A DNA stretch of 64,000 bases, taken from Leucocoprinus leucothites. Lineage: Eukaryota; Basidiomycota; Agaricomycetes; Agaricales; Agaricaceae. Below, piece by piece: positions 47,644 to 60,600 of the stretch; positions within the stretch are counted from its first letter, which is position 1; each line of letters starts with the position of its first letter. The notes under the pieces were generated by a model, which was not told the origin of the DNA, made no database searches, and saw only the letters and a list, made by a program, of their open reading frames with translations. The translations under genes and the position numbers were made by a program. The stretch covers positions 1,674,001 to 1,738,000 of the forward strand of contig JAACJO010000007.1 of assembly GCA_013368445.1 (NCBI GenBank). Direction: 5' to 3'.

Positions 47644-49842
47644 TGTTCCCAGTCAGGTCCTTCTTGCGCTCTGCATTGTTCAACTTTATATTACATCCAG
47701 ATCCAGATTTGATATATTATCGTGACCTCATAGGTGAGTTTTCACAGCATCACGATTCCTGGTGATTTATCTCATATTTCCCTAAGATTCCATGGATACC
47801 AAAATCAGTATTGGCAAATGGCTCACCTCGTGGTTCCTGCAAATTATCCTCGCTTCGGCAATTCCAGAAGGTAAATTTCAGAGGCCAGCGGCACGGATGT
47901 TCATTACCGCCTCCTGTCTGATACCCCGGCCTCTTCCGACTTCATATTTTGAACCATCATAGACTTTATAAGGCAACTTCTTTAGGGACCAATGGATGAA
48001 ATACCCGAAGGGGTGAAGATCATGACAATATGCACGACCGATCACCCAGCATCACGAATGGATCTGCCCAACGGATTGGTGAGCTTTCCATTTTAGAAGT
48101 TCGGAAGACGAACCCAAAATAACATGCACGTTTTGGCATGACGAAAGGGTTGGTCCATGCTGGGTTCCTTCAACATTATCCTTGTCCTTACGGGTTAAGA
48201 AGCGAAGTAGGCACACGATTTCAAACATAAGGTTGCCATCCATTTGAGTCGGCTTTACGGAATAGTGTATTACTTTCAGTCACGGACCTTGTCCTCGGTT
48301 GGGCAATGGCCGGTTCCCATTTCAAATCAGGCTTGGAGGTTCTGGCATGTACCGTTGGCGAGAAGGACATTGGTCTATTTTGCATTTCGTTTGATGTGAT
48401 CGATACTTCGGGGTCCTTGCCGGCATGCTCTCCACATCCTCACGAAAGTGGGTACAACCGAGTCTCAGAGGAATAAAAGGGCTTCGCAACCTGCTAGTTT
48501 CAATCAGATGACTGCAAACCTTCGAGAATGTGGAACGGGTGGATAGCGGCTCTCCTTGTGATGTCGAATTCCCCCTCTGACAGCACTCCACCGAGACAAC
48601 CCCTTCTATTTTTCTCAGTCACGGGTTATCAACCGGATGAAATAGGCTCAAATGGTGTCCAGAGGCGCGGCAGCAATTGCGGCAGGGGAATCTGTCAAAT
48701 TGGCGTGATCTTTTTTGGTTGCCGACAATTGCCCAGTTCTTGTGACATTTGACAGCCTTAGCTCAATTATCCCACCATGGACTATTCAGATCCCAAACCC
48801 CGATTCTGTCACATGCCCTATCCGACTCGCGTCGGAAGGCTAATTTGCTGACGGATCCATCGGTGATCTTCCGGTGTGGCTGTGAAGGTCCCGTCAGTTC
48901 GCAATGTTTTCGAACATATCCTTAAAAGGCAACTACAGCTTTGAAAGGATTTGAGCTTGCGGACCATATTTGTCATATTCCATTAATGACTGCGTCCTGC
49001 TATTAGTTTTTCCTGAGGTATTCACCTGCAAGCACTTTGGGTGGGGGAATACTGTCAAGTTCATGGTCTATTGGTAATGCCCAAGTAGAAGCAAACGTGT
49101 GAGTCAGAGTAACCTACCTGAACGCTCTAATTTTGTACCGTACAAATTACATAGCATACGGCACGCAGATGTACTTTCTCGATTACTTGAGCCCTTATGG
49201 GAACAAGCTACATGTCAAAAACGTATGTCACAACAGGCACATGTATGTTTTCCTTGGTGGTTACTACGAAAGCAGAATTTGAGTTCAGCCCCGGCCAAAT
49301 TAGCTCTCCGCATACTTTAGAACCAGCGAAAATATCGCAAGAGTATTGACAGTATTTTGCCCTACAAGTTTGGGGGAATCAGGTCGTCTGTCTTGTACGA
49401 AACAGAAGAAATCACGGACTTCGGCTACCGAACCAAGACCCTATTTCGTTGATTCCCTCTTAAGTCATATGAAAGATTCTCAAGCGCTTCGACGAATGTT
49501 CTAGCCTCTCTTGTTCGAGGGTTGAAAACCGGTAAATTCCTTTTCCTCAGCACCGACGATCGTACTAGCCAACCTATTGGCACATTCTCTTCCCTTCTAG
49601 GACCATCATCACATGGCTTGCCTCACTTCTAGAGAGTTCCCACCTGGGTAACAGAACCTTATAGATTGCTATCGTGACCAGGGATAATATTTTACATGCG
49701 AATAGTTGACTCTCCCGAGATAAGATCCCCAAAAACGACTTTATGGGCCACCAGACACGTGCATCCCCCGCCAAAAAGTGAAAAAAGTCGAAAAAGACGG
49801 AGCGCAGTACTAGGCTGAGGAATGACGATATCATGGCTAGTG
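47644..49842. other. Gene-poor interval
   Basis: This 2.2-kb interval has no recognisable coding sequence on either strand. The short frames found (for example 48322-48591 and 49574-49846 on the minus strand) are not family members that I can name. It includes the 3' regions of two convergent genes. Confidence 0.5.
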
Positions 49843-50298
49843 TCATTTCTTAGTTGTTCCGCCGCCACCACCAGCTGCCCCAGTCTTCGCCTCCTCAGCT
49901 TTCTAAAAATCGCCACCGAGGTTAATAATTGTGGAGACAAAGTGACACCATGTTCACCCTTTGTTTTGCTCTCAAGATCTCAGCATCTCTAAGAAGGTTA
50001 TATCAGCTAAAGCGTCTGAAGAGAGAAATCTCCCCCTGAATTGGGAAAGAATTGGGTTTAATCACTTACGCCTCCTTTCGTTTCGTTAAGGTCGCAGCAC
50101 TTTCTTTGGGCTTCTTCTGCTGTGCCGCTTTCTTTTGTGCGCGGGCACGATCCATTTCGCGCTGGTTGCCTCCTGTTTAATCCATATCGCGAGGAGAAGT
50201 CGTGAAAAGTGGCATATGGGAACCGGGAATTGGCGCCGCGACTTGAGAGGTCAAGCGAGTAACCTGAATAAGCAGAGTGAATGGGACTCACGAGTCAT
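49843..50298 (-). CDS. Small SERF-like (4F5) protein, 66 aa
   Basis: Four exons (50298-50292, 50172-50070, 49988-49958, 49902-49843) give a 66-aa protein beginning MTRGNQREMDRARAQKKAAQ. Its middle is KRKEADAEILRAKQRKAEEA, and it has a Gly/Thr/Lys tail. The MTRGNQRE start and the highly charged helix match the SERF (small EDRK-rich factor, 4F5) family, which binds RNA and acidic proteins and modulates protein aggregation. The first exon contributes only 7 nt (ATGACTC), so automatic callers may miss the start. All donors and acceptors are GT-AG. No single open frame covers the protein, so the call depends on this splicing model, which recovers the family N-terminus exactly. Confidence 0.85.
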
Positions 50299-53200
50299 TG
50301 TGGATATTGCTTAACGATCTGCAATCCGTTTACTTATGTGTTGGGTATTTAGCTTGTGAGGAACGTGAGTTGTCCACGTTGCAAGGTGCGATGAGGGGTT
50401 TGATGTGATTGGATTGGAGCGGAGATCGTTGTGGAGTTTGAATATGAACATTGATAGTGGCCCTTCTTCCTTCCATCTTCTGTGATTCGAAATCAAAATC
50501 CAACCATCAAGATGGTGTTGTGGCTGTTTGACGAGTGGCGTTTTTTTGGATGGTGTTTTGCACCTGGTTCTGTTCGCTAGGACAACCTTATGGGCGGTTT
50601 TGTTCTGTCGGTGGCGGTGAGACAATCTATCACATCTGTCACAGCTAGGACTTCCATTTGTTCAGAGTGAGCGGCTTTCGCATGCAGCTGCGCTCCACGT
50701 TTCACAAAAGGCAGTGATCAACAGCTCTTGACTGTGACCATTAGGGGACTTCGGCTGGACCTGAAAACTGAAAGCAAGCGCTATGTTTCATTGGATCTTG
50801 ATACAGGAGCAGGGAGGAATTTAATTTTCATCTGCTGGACGCTCATCGCCAGAATAGATGGACCTTACTTATCTCGGTCCGCAGTTATTGGCAAATCCTT
50901 TGGAAGGTGGCGGAAAATATACTACATATACATAATTAACGTATTGCCATGCTGTCCAGTTACGAGAGGTATTTGGGGGTGTTGTTCGGATGCGACCTTG
51001 GGGCTTCATTGTACTGGAGCCTCGTCGGGGTCAGATCAAATATGGGAAGCAATCTTGCTGTCTTGGAATGATCGCACCTCAGGAGAGGGCAAGGCTCGGA
51101 GGCCGCTACAAGCCGTTTACTAAGTACTTTACTTTACTTGTTTTGGGATACGAAGAGAAGGTTCGCAATCCCGGGAATTCAAATGAATGCTAGCGGAGTG
51201 TCATTCGGTCTCGCCCACACTTGTAATAAACTATAAACAAGGAGCAAATTGAAATGGCCTTGCGTAAATCGGTCAGCTTCCAGGCCTCCCTAACGCCCAA
51301 TGACAAGGCGAGGATGGATTTGGTGATGGAAAGTCCATGACTTCCATTTCCCAAACATGTGGCATTGGGCGCAATTTATTTCCGCACTGGAGACCAGCTT
51401 ATTCTCGTGGGTAATTGGGGAGGCAGAACGGTAGTCGCTGAGCGTATCACCGCTCTGGGAATAGAACTCGACCTTCGATAAGAGAATCTATTAATGCTCA
51501 TGCTTAACAGGAGAGTCGTGCTTCTTTTGAGCTTAAGTAATACATAAAACGCCACTTGTTGTTTTTTTTTTTCACAGGTGTGTGTTGGGGAATGGACGAG
51601 CTAGCGTGAGTTTTCAATAGATTGGTGCCAGAAGTGAACTTGTGATGGATTGATGCCGGTAGCACGGATAAAATAAACTTGGAAGTAAGGGCCCCCTTTC
51701 GGTTAGGTCTTCTCAAGCTCTGAGCCACATCATCGTCCCATTATGTTGGAATAAGGCTCGCTTAATGGAAGTGATTGTTTAACGTCAATTTATAGCCCCT
51801 CGGTCCGGATGGACGGGGAAACTTTAAGATTAGGCATGTGATGATATATAACGATCGAGAACATTATAGTTGCACAGGAAGGAAAGGTTATGAATATGAC
51901 TAGACTGGACATATCATTTTACTTTGTAGGAGAGCTGTATACGGGGATGTGCGTTTGGGTTATGGAGATGATTAAGAGAGATGCGTTACCGATTAAAATT
52001 GAGGGTGATGTTATCAGCACGTATGACAAGCTTCAAATCCTGCGGCGCATCGGGAGACATTTCTGACCATCATTGATGGATCAGGGAAGGCTCGTAGAAG
52101 CCACATTGCACAACCCTGACGCAGCAGTATCATATTCCATGAATGTTACGTTCCCTGTCGGTTACCTCAGGTACGAGGGCGTCGTTGATGTGTGATGACT
52201 GGCAAAAAGGCGCTGTAGGAGTAATACAGCGGTGGAGAATAGAACCGGCTTCTAGCCAGCAGTATAAATTGGGTGATATGATGAAACGAACCAAATGTGA
52301 ATGGGTGATGACGGTCAACCCACATTGTGGGAGACGATGGGTCGTCAGCGGTAGACTAGTAACGGGAGAATATGTAAAATTGAAACATCAGAGCATCAGA
52401 GAGAGGGGGGGACCCTGGTATTTCTGAACATGTCCCCTCCCGCCGGTGGAGGGAGATTGGAAATCCGATGCGGAGACAAACAAAGAGGGAGAGTCGGAAG
52501 ATAGTCGAGGGTGGCGAGGGGTACTAGGAGAAGGACAGAAGGAGTAATCAAAGGACCAGATCAAATAGCGGAAAGTGGCAGAAAATTAAGACCGGGCTAG
52601 GCGGAAGAGAGGACAAGAGGGGATTAGGCTGGGGAAGGCGAGCTTGGCAAGAGTAAGTATAAAGAAATGAATAATAACGGTGCCGTCAAAGAGAGTTAAA
52701 CTGGACTTGGTGACGTGAAATCTCGATTTGATCGCGTTGAAAAGATGGTGGAAATGGTCCGAGTTGGGAAGGCGACGACGTGGAGGGCTTATGTCATCCC
52801 GACTCGATCACGATGTGCCTGAGAGGACAAGATTGACCTGGGAAGCTGACATAAGCCTGTGCAGTGGCCGATGGATCTGAGTCTTCCCCAGAACCGGAGA
52901 GAAGGCAAATGACATCCGAGATCGTGGATCGGGCGATGAGGCCGAAGACAACATGTCATGCGTGTCATCATGGCCTAATATAGGTGGGCATCGGCAATCT
53001 GCGATCGAGTGAGTTTTGCTGTTCAGAGCCAAAATGTCAACATTTTGTTATGCCGATATGGTGGTTGAGACACGGCCGCACGAGGGAGGGGGAGGTTTGG
53101 GGTGCAGGAGGTTCTGGATACGATCCGAGGTGGATGGGAATAGAGTTGTGAGGAGAGAAGATCTGGTTGGCGATAGGCAGGGCTGGCGGATTAGAAGGCG

Positions 53201-53466
53201 GCAACCGGGCAAAAGGAGGAGAGGCAAGGGCACGCGGAGAAGCAAGAAGTGCATTGTCAAAAGAACAGCCTCTCGGCAAGTATCACTCGGCCCTATCTCG
53301 ATCCCAGATCCCATCTCCCCACCTTGATCGCCATTCAAAGGGCCCTGATTCTCCCATTATATATATCAAGACGCCGCCTTGCTCTACAACTCTTTTCGCC
53401 CCTCTTCTCTTTCTCCCAGCGCCCTCTTCTTTGCCCCCCTCCTCGACGTCCTCTGCGTCGTCCACC
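50299..53466. other. Gene-poor interval upstream of SSN6
   Basis: This 3.2-kb interval has only unrecognised short frames (such as 50728-51123 plus). The right end holds the SSN6 promoter, with a TATA box at 53357 and a C/T-rich leader. A long T tract lies near 51560. Confidence 0.5.
53357..53440 (+). promoter_or_regulatory. SSN6 core promoter: TATA box and CT-rich leader
   Basis: TTATATATAT at about 53357-53366 is followed by pyrimidine-rich sequence (53380-53450) and the ATG at 53467 in a CCACCATGG context. Spacing is typical for a start site in the CT tract. Confidence 0.6.
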
Positions 53467-56400
53467 ATGGCTCATCGTCACCCCACCAGGCAACCAGACC
53501 GCGATGTCCGCATGCACGACCCTCCCCCTCCTCCTCCTGTCCACTCCCACTCTCACAGCATCATTTCTCATCCTCATCAACACCCCCAGCCTCCCCATCT
53601 CAATGGCGCTGCTCCCATGCCTTCCACCCCAGCTACCATGCCCAATGGTGTTGTTCACCCGAATACCATTTCACCTGCAGTCGCTCCCAATGTCGCCCCC
53701 AACGGCGCACCCCCAGCACCACAAACCTTGGTACACAAGCTCGCATTAGCAAATGAACAGACTTGGCTTCTGATCGGTAAGGCAGACGCGCTTCGGTGGA
53801 TTATCTGCTCAGATGCTGATATATGGTGCTTATAGGACGGGTTGCCGAGCAAATGGGCGACTTGGAACATGCGCTCTCCGCTTACGAGAATGCTCTACGG
53901 CATAATCCGATGTCCCTATCTGGCCTCACACAGGTCGCAGGGATTGCTCGGATCAAGGAAAACTATCCCAAGGTGTGTTTCTCCTGTGATTTTCAAACTC
54001 CTCTCCAATCAGTCCTTGCCGAGCTTATTCCGAGTCTCCGCGGACACCCGACATGGCCCATTTTCCTGATTCATTCGATAAGATCTCGTAATGACGTAAT
54101 GTCTATTTTCAGGCGATCGATTACTTCCAGCGTGTCCTTACTCTCCAGGAGGACAACGGCGAAGTCTGGAGTGCACTTGGTATGTCCTCTCCTTCCTTCC
54201 GATCAACATCCGCTTCCTTACCTTCACAATCAAAAGGTCATTGCTACCTCATGCAAGATGACCTTCAGAAGGCCTACTCTGCCTACCAACAGGCTCTTTA
54301 CCTTCTTCCTAACCCAAAGGTACACGCTACCTTCTCAATCAGTTATCTTTGTTGCTCACATTATGACTCCTCTAGGAGGATCCGAAGCTTTGGTATGGCA
54401 TTGGTATCCTCTATGACCGATACGGCTCTCTTGATCACGCCGAGGAAGCCTTCTCCTCTGTCCTTCGCATGGACAAAAGTAAACTCAGCTCTTCTCGTTC
54501 TCTGGCGGGTCTCGCTGACCACCATACTCAAGACTTTGACAAGGCCAACGAGATTCTTTTCCGTCTTGGTATCATTTATAAACAGCAGTCTAAATATGAA
54601 GAGTCTCTCGCCTGTTTTGATCGTATTCTCCGGAACCCTCCTAGTCCTCTCGCCCACGCTGATATCTGGTTCCAAATTGGGCATGTCTATGAACAACAAA
54701 AAGATGTGGGTTGTCAATCTAGTTATATGTCTTTGTGATCTCATTCTTTTGACAGCACGTCCGAGCCAAGGACGCTTACGAGCGCGTTGTAGCAGACAAT
54801 CCCAATCACGCCAAGGTTTTGCAGCAGCTTGGTTGGTTATATCACCAGGACGGATCAAGCTTCCAGAGTCAGGAGCTTGCCATTCAATACCTTACAAAGA
54901 GCCTCGAAGCTGGTCGGTACAACTAGTTACTTGAAACATACATGATACTCATCTCACTTGATAGATCCTTCTGATGCCCAGAGTTGGTATCTCCTTGGCC
55001 GTGCCTATATGGCTGGTCAAAAATACAACAAGGCGTACGAGGCTTATCAGCAAGCCGTATACCGGGATGGGCGTAACCCCACCTTCTGGTGTTCCATTGG
55101 TGTCCTTTATTTCCAGATTAACCAATTCCGTGATGCCCTCGATGCATACTCTCGTGCTATCCGCATTAATCCCTACATCTCTGAGGTCTGGTTTGATCTT
55201 GGAAGCCTCTACGAGAGCTGCAATAACCAGATCACCGACGCCATCGACGCCTATGCACGTGCTGCCGAACTTGACCCCAACAATCATGCTATCACACAAC
55301 GCCTTCAGCTTCTCAAAAACGTGCAAGAAAGAGGTGGTCAGCTTCCTGCTGCTCCAGGTCCTCAGGATGTTCACCCTACTGCGTATGCTACTTCCATGGG
55401 TCCTCCGCCTCCCCTCGGTGGTGGAGCTCCTCCTATGCTTCAATCAAGTTCCCAACGTCCTGTCTTCAATACTGATTCGCGGGGTCCTAACGAGATCTCA
55501 TTGCCCCCTCCCTCTCAGGTAGGCAACGGTCGTGCAACGCCACCAAATGGTCCTTTCCGTGGTGGACCACCGCCTCCCATCGTCCTCGACGAGACTCGTC
55601 ACCCTCAGTCACAGAATCCTTTGGCTCCGATGGATGTCGATCACCCTCCTCACCCACGTGATTATCCCCCTCACCCTCGAGACGCGCCTCGCGCCCCAGC
55701 TGGTAGTCAAGGTCTTCTGCTTCACCACCCCCCTCCGCCAGGAGCCCCTGGTGAAGACGTTCGGGGTCATCCTCAGGAGCCTTATTTCAACCGTGGCCAA
55801 CGTCCTGCTTCTCGTTCTACTTCGCCTGCTCATGCCTCTCGCCGTTCTCCGCCTCCTGGCTTTCAGTACCCTTCGCGTCCTCCCGTAGGTCCTGCTCAAC
55901 CGAGTGCTGGGGCGCCACCCCACCGATCCCCAAGAGGATATCCCCCTCTGCCTCCCGATGCCAGCCGCCCAGTTGATCGTGAAATGTATGACAGGCGAGC
56001 CCCGGATCCTCGCGATTGGGAACATGAACGCATTAATGAACGTCGTGGCCGCCCAACTGAACCCCATCCCGGCGCATTCTACCCTCCTCGTTCACCTGCA
56101 ACGAGCACTGCTCGACCACATAGCCCTCCTGAGCCGTCGCCTCGTGTCCAGCAAGCTCGATATTGGGATGCTAAGCATCCGGCTACGGGTCACCCTCAGG
56201 GTAGGCCCACGTCGCCACCCATGCCTCACCGTGAACCTTCATCTTCCAATCGTCGCTACGATCCGCGATATGATGGTCGGGACATGCGAGATTACGAGCC
56301 GGATCCACGAAATGATCGTTCGTATGTTGCCTCTCCGGAGGGCGCTCGCGCTCAAGCGAGGAATCCCCTCCCTCATATTCCTCCCAGTTCTCGTGAATCC

Positions 56401-57432
56401 GAGAGCCCTCATTTAGCTGCAAAGCAACGAAGGCCTCGTGAGGATTCTCTCATCGCTCATCCCCTGCCTCCTCAGCCTCCGACTCCTCTAATTCAGGATC
56501 AGAGCAAGGGTAGGGATCGTGACAAGCGCAAGCCTCGGTCGAGTATGCCCAAGAGAAAGGATGAACCTGGCATGGAGACGCCAAAGATGTATCCGAGTGA
56601 CCGGTTCAAAGGCATGCCTTATCCTTCGAAAGGACCAAACTCACCAGAACCTGTCAGCTCGAATGGATCATCACGATCTATTCAACCGTCGCCTACGAGT
56701 GCAACCGCTCGTCCCCCCTCTCGGGTCGTGGATGAAGATTACGATGAAGGTGTCGCAGATGCATTGATGGACCTTGCGGGAGGAGGATATCGCGGACCAC
56801 CTGAGGGTTCTCAAGCCCCTGGACACTCTCCCACAGTTTCTGCTGGTAGCCGACACAGTGACCCTTCTCCTCGACCGCCGCCATCCCACAGGAACTCCGT
56901 TTCGTCAACGCGTAGCCACGCTTCGCCCCCAAGTTCAACGGCCCCTCTCAAGAGAGCGCTTAGCCCTGGCCCGGAAGAATCGGAAAACAAGCGTAGCCGC
57001 ATGGAAAGTTTGAAGCGTCGGCCGTCGTCACCCAACGGACGCCGGACGCCTTTACCTTCTTCTCGACCCTCACCGATTCCTTTCAGGACTCAACCAGTGA
57101 CATCTCACTCACCCGAGTCACGACAGGCACACGATACTTTTCCGCCAAGCCCTCCGCTGCCGGCTGTACTTCCTCCCCACCCGCGACCGATCGGAGCTGG
57201 ACACGGCACGAGCTCGTCGGCTCTGCCTCTCCCTCCCATCACTACGTTAACGCCGCCTTCAACAGTAGGGTCTCCTCGTGATGATAGGATGCAGGTGGAT
57301 GAGGCTCGTTCCGTGTCACCGCCTTCGAGGAGTGGGAAGTTGGCTGACGTCGTTCATTCTTCAGCGTCGAATCCGCGTTCGCCACCTGTGAAGCAATCGC
57401 CGTCACCAATGTCCGACAAAAAGGAGGCTTGA
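53467..57432 (+). CDS. SSN6: Ssn6/Cyc8 TPR general transcriptional corepressor
   Basis: Cyc8(Ssn6) pairs with Tup1 to repress many gene sets and is recruited by DNA-binding proteins. The start ATG 53467 (MAHRHPTRQPDRDVRMHD) has an ideal context. A His/Pro-rich leader precedes about ten tetratricopeptide repeats on exons to about 55330. Examples are GRVAEQMGDLEHALSAYENAL, AIDYFQRVLTLQEDNGEVW, LGIIYKQQSKYEESLACFD, LGRAYMAGQKYNKAYEAYQQ and LYFQINQFRDALDAYSRAI. The last exon (from about 54964) continues into a very long Pro/Ser/Arg-rich disordered tail. Introns interrupt the TPR region (near 53778-53833, 53973-54112, 54180-54235, 54320-54375, 54480-54530, 54705-54755 and 54913-54963). The stop is TGA at 57430-57432. 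Confidence 0.92.
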
Positions 57433-57595
57433 TTGACGAGTTCTTATGATTTTTTTCTCTCTCTTCTCTCTCTCCTCTCCCTCTACTTTTTTGTTTGTTT
57501 ATTGCATAGTCATGCCACCCTTGCATCTCATATGGGTCTAAGTCTCCGTCTCCTCCATGGACTATATCTATGCAAAGCGCCTGGTTGATGATCAA

Positions 57596-57601
57596 AATAA
57601 A
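57596..57601 (+). terminator. Polyadenylation signal of SSN6
   Basis: AATAAA lies about 165 bp after the SSN6 stop, following a T/C-rich 3' UTR. Confidence 0.5.
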
Positions 57602-60600
57602 ATGTAGCTTATATATGAAGTGTTTCGCAGTATATACATCTTGCAATGAAAATATGGTCTCGTTCTGTATTCGAATAACATTGAGAAATGTGAATGTCTA
57701 TGGCATGTACATCGAGGGTCTTTTGTTGATGGAAACGACCAGTGGTTACAGGTAAATCAGCATCAAAGACCGAGGAGTTGAACACACAATACGAGAGGTA
57801 AATCCTTGTCATCCGGCGGCCATTAAGTACTTGGCTTTGGTCTCGGTGAGAAATCAGCAGGGTTTTTCTTCTCGAAAAAACCCTATGCATTGAGTTGGCG
57901 ACCCTCGCAGACCCTATTACTTCGTGCTGGTCGAAGTTCGGACTTGAACGCTGATAATCATTATCGTTTCGAATGCCCCTCGCCCGCCGGATAGCTCACA
58001 TCCAGGTACGAGGACATCATTGATATTTTTACATACATTGGGCGCCAGCTATATTTAGTATCATGCAGCGGGACTTGGCTCGAGAAGAAGCGTACGATGC
58101 TCCGTTCAACGAAAGTTAGGACGAGAATCGATGATACTTTTTGACACGAGGAGAGCTTCTCGGTTGTAGAGGAGCTGAGAGCCTAGTTTGGAGGTGTAGG
58201 GACCCGAATCAGCTGTTTCGATGATGGAAGGAACGCGACTCAATGTTCGACGTTCGACGTCGCGGAGTTATATCCTGTCAATTGCTGTGCTTGGCAGGAA
58301 ATAGAGATTAATAAATTGCTAAATCGAGGCTTTGATTAGCCGTGTCCGCTACCGGATTCAGGTTGTGATTGTGTTTAATTATGAACCGTTATAGGTGCAT
58401 TTGAACAATCCGACGAATGTAAAGGAGTAGATGTAATTAGGGTAATGATACCCAGGCTCTTACAGCCACAGGAGAAGAGTGGAACTCGGAGAGGTGGTAT
58501 TTGATTTCATACGGAGCTAACTTAGTGATGGGGTGAGTGATAGGATTAGGTGATTTCCCCTCGGCGTCGGGGAAGAAGCATAACTCGAGAAACACGGATG
58601 GAGAGGAAGGCGAAGCTGAAGGGACTCGTCCGTCATTTTGATCTAGTAAAAAGGCTTCGATTGTGAGTTAATGTGCAGTAATTACGGAGTTGAGAGGTGG
58701 GATTCTCATAAAGTTCTCCCGACGGCTTTTTGGGTCAGTAATACTTAAATAGAGTGGAGGGAAGTTGATAAGAAGTTATTTGAGTTTTGATTGTTTGTCG
58801 TTGCGAGCTTGCCATTAGTGTGATTCTGGTGGAATTCGTTAACGGGACTTGGTAGTCGATGCAAGTCAGAAGGTGCCAGAGTCTTCCAGTAGAAGCGACG
58901 CTGAGCGTCGAGAAGCAGCGGAGATACCTGCTCAACAGAACGAAATAGCTCAATGATGCATTTGGCCGCCGAGTGACTTGTGATAAGAGCGCGGATAACT
59001 AAGTTAAGCATATAGCATCCTTGCCCCGCGTATGGTTCTGGTGGCCAACGTCACGTCTGCCTGTCAAAGTTGATGAACCCATTAGAAACTAAGCCGCCGT
59101 CAACGGCTGCCATCGAAACGAAAGCACGATGGCTGTGCTCACGTCAAGATGCTCGAACTCGTATGTGGGACCTGTGGGATCTTGTTTGACACCATTGAAA
59201 GTGGAAATGGAAACATGTCATCAGATTTGTTTTTTTGCTCATTTGACTGTAACATCAAGTCCCTGATTTTTGACAAGGCGCCTGTTTCGAGTCTAGTGGA
59301 TTCGTGGATGATAGTATGCGCTTATCGATCCACGGGGCGGACCGAGTTTGAGTTCATTTTCGAGTTCTCGTTGGGTATACAGGCGTGGTGACGTCGACGC
59401 CTTGAGGCTGTGGCAAGGGATAATCGACGGATTCTTCTACTTATGACTGTTGACCATAACGATGATGTCAGGAGTGCGGAAACATGTTTCGATCTCTTTC
59501 CCTGTAGTGGTGCATTACCCGACAAATGACCGTCAGTCGAGGCGGCGGGATAGTTGATATCCGCTATCCTTTACAAACTTAGTTCCCAGTCTCGGCGCAA
59601 CGCTAGCAGCGAGAGTTCATTCATGTTGAAAACTGCCAGCATCCTACTTACACGCCTTGAGCGCCTGATATCTCGTAGATGCCGCTGGTGATAGAATTTG
59701 GATTGGCGCAGATTACCGATAAATTGATTGGTGTCGTTCCTTTTATTGGAATGGTGGCAAGGGTATTTTGGTCTCTGCCATCACAAGGGCAGCACAAGGA
59801 CCATAACATAACCTGAGGCCCGGTATTAGGGGGCTGGCCCATATCTGTGGATGTCGATCTGCCACATCATATCGCATAGCATCCTATGATCGCGCTTCTT
59901 GGACACGCCCATCTGACCAATGGCTGATGCCACTTGCAAGTTCTAATCATGGTTGTTGTGGTGATTCCTTGTCCATCGGGCAGGACGAAGTCGGAGACTC
60001 GGATCTAGTTAAGTTTAGATTGAGTGCTTGTTTGATCACGATGAACAGCGGCACATGTCACGAATAGAATGGTATACATTACATGGCCACAACGGGCTCG
60101 ATGTGCTCATGCCCACCATAACTTTCGCCCGTCGCTCACTGTGATTTGTGACAAGTACAGTTCTTCGAGCTCCCCTGATGGAAGGTTCCCATCATGCCAT
60201 ACAGCATGGTAGCCGTCGTGAGATAGAGGCCGGTATACTGGAGATTTGTTTTCTCCATTTGTGATTATGGACGCTCTGAGGTCAGGAGAAAGAAATGGTT
60301 CAACCATAAGCAGGGCAACCCCCAGGGCGCTACCATCGTTTACCTGAAAAGGAAAAGACCCTGGACCCTTGTTACCGCGATCGTCATAAATGCTTGTACT
60401 CAATTGATGGTCAAAGGGGGTCAAGTCTTGGTGCGAAGGAGTCAGGACAGAATAAGCTGAATGAAGCACATATGCATAGGCTCAGGCCCGGGGCTGAGAA
60501 GGTTACCCCCCTTTCGTTGAACGGGTATAGTGCTCTTAACCTTAGCATGCTTACCAGAGAGGGTAAGATCGAAGATAAAGTGCAGTGAGCATATTATTAT

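Noticed and set aside
53249..53756. Two overlapping plus-strand ORFs of 125-166 aa in other frames
   Set aside because: They are shadows of the Pro/Ser/His-rich SSN6 leader and its CT-rich 5' UTR; the real start is the ATG at 53467.
57890..58010. Possible tRNA suggested by a GTTC...GAAC-like arm
   Set aside because: I could not fold an acceptor stem, D arm and anticodon arm of the right spacing on either strand.
60107..60469. 120-aa minus-strand ORF with protein-like composition
   Set aside because: It starts at GTG. Only a shorter part follows an ATG, no upstream exon joins convincingly, and the family is unrecognised.
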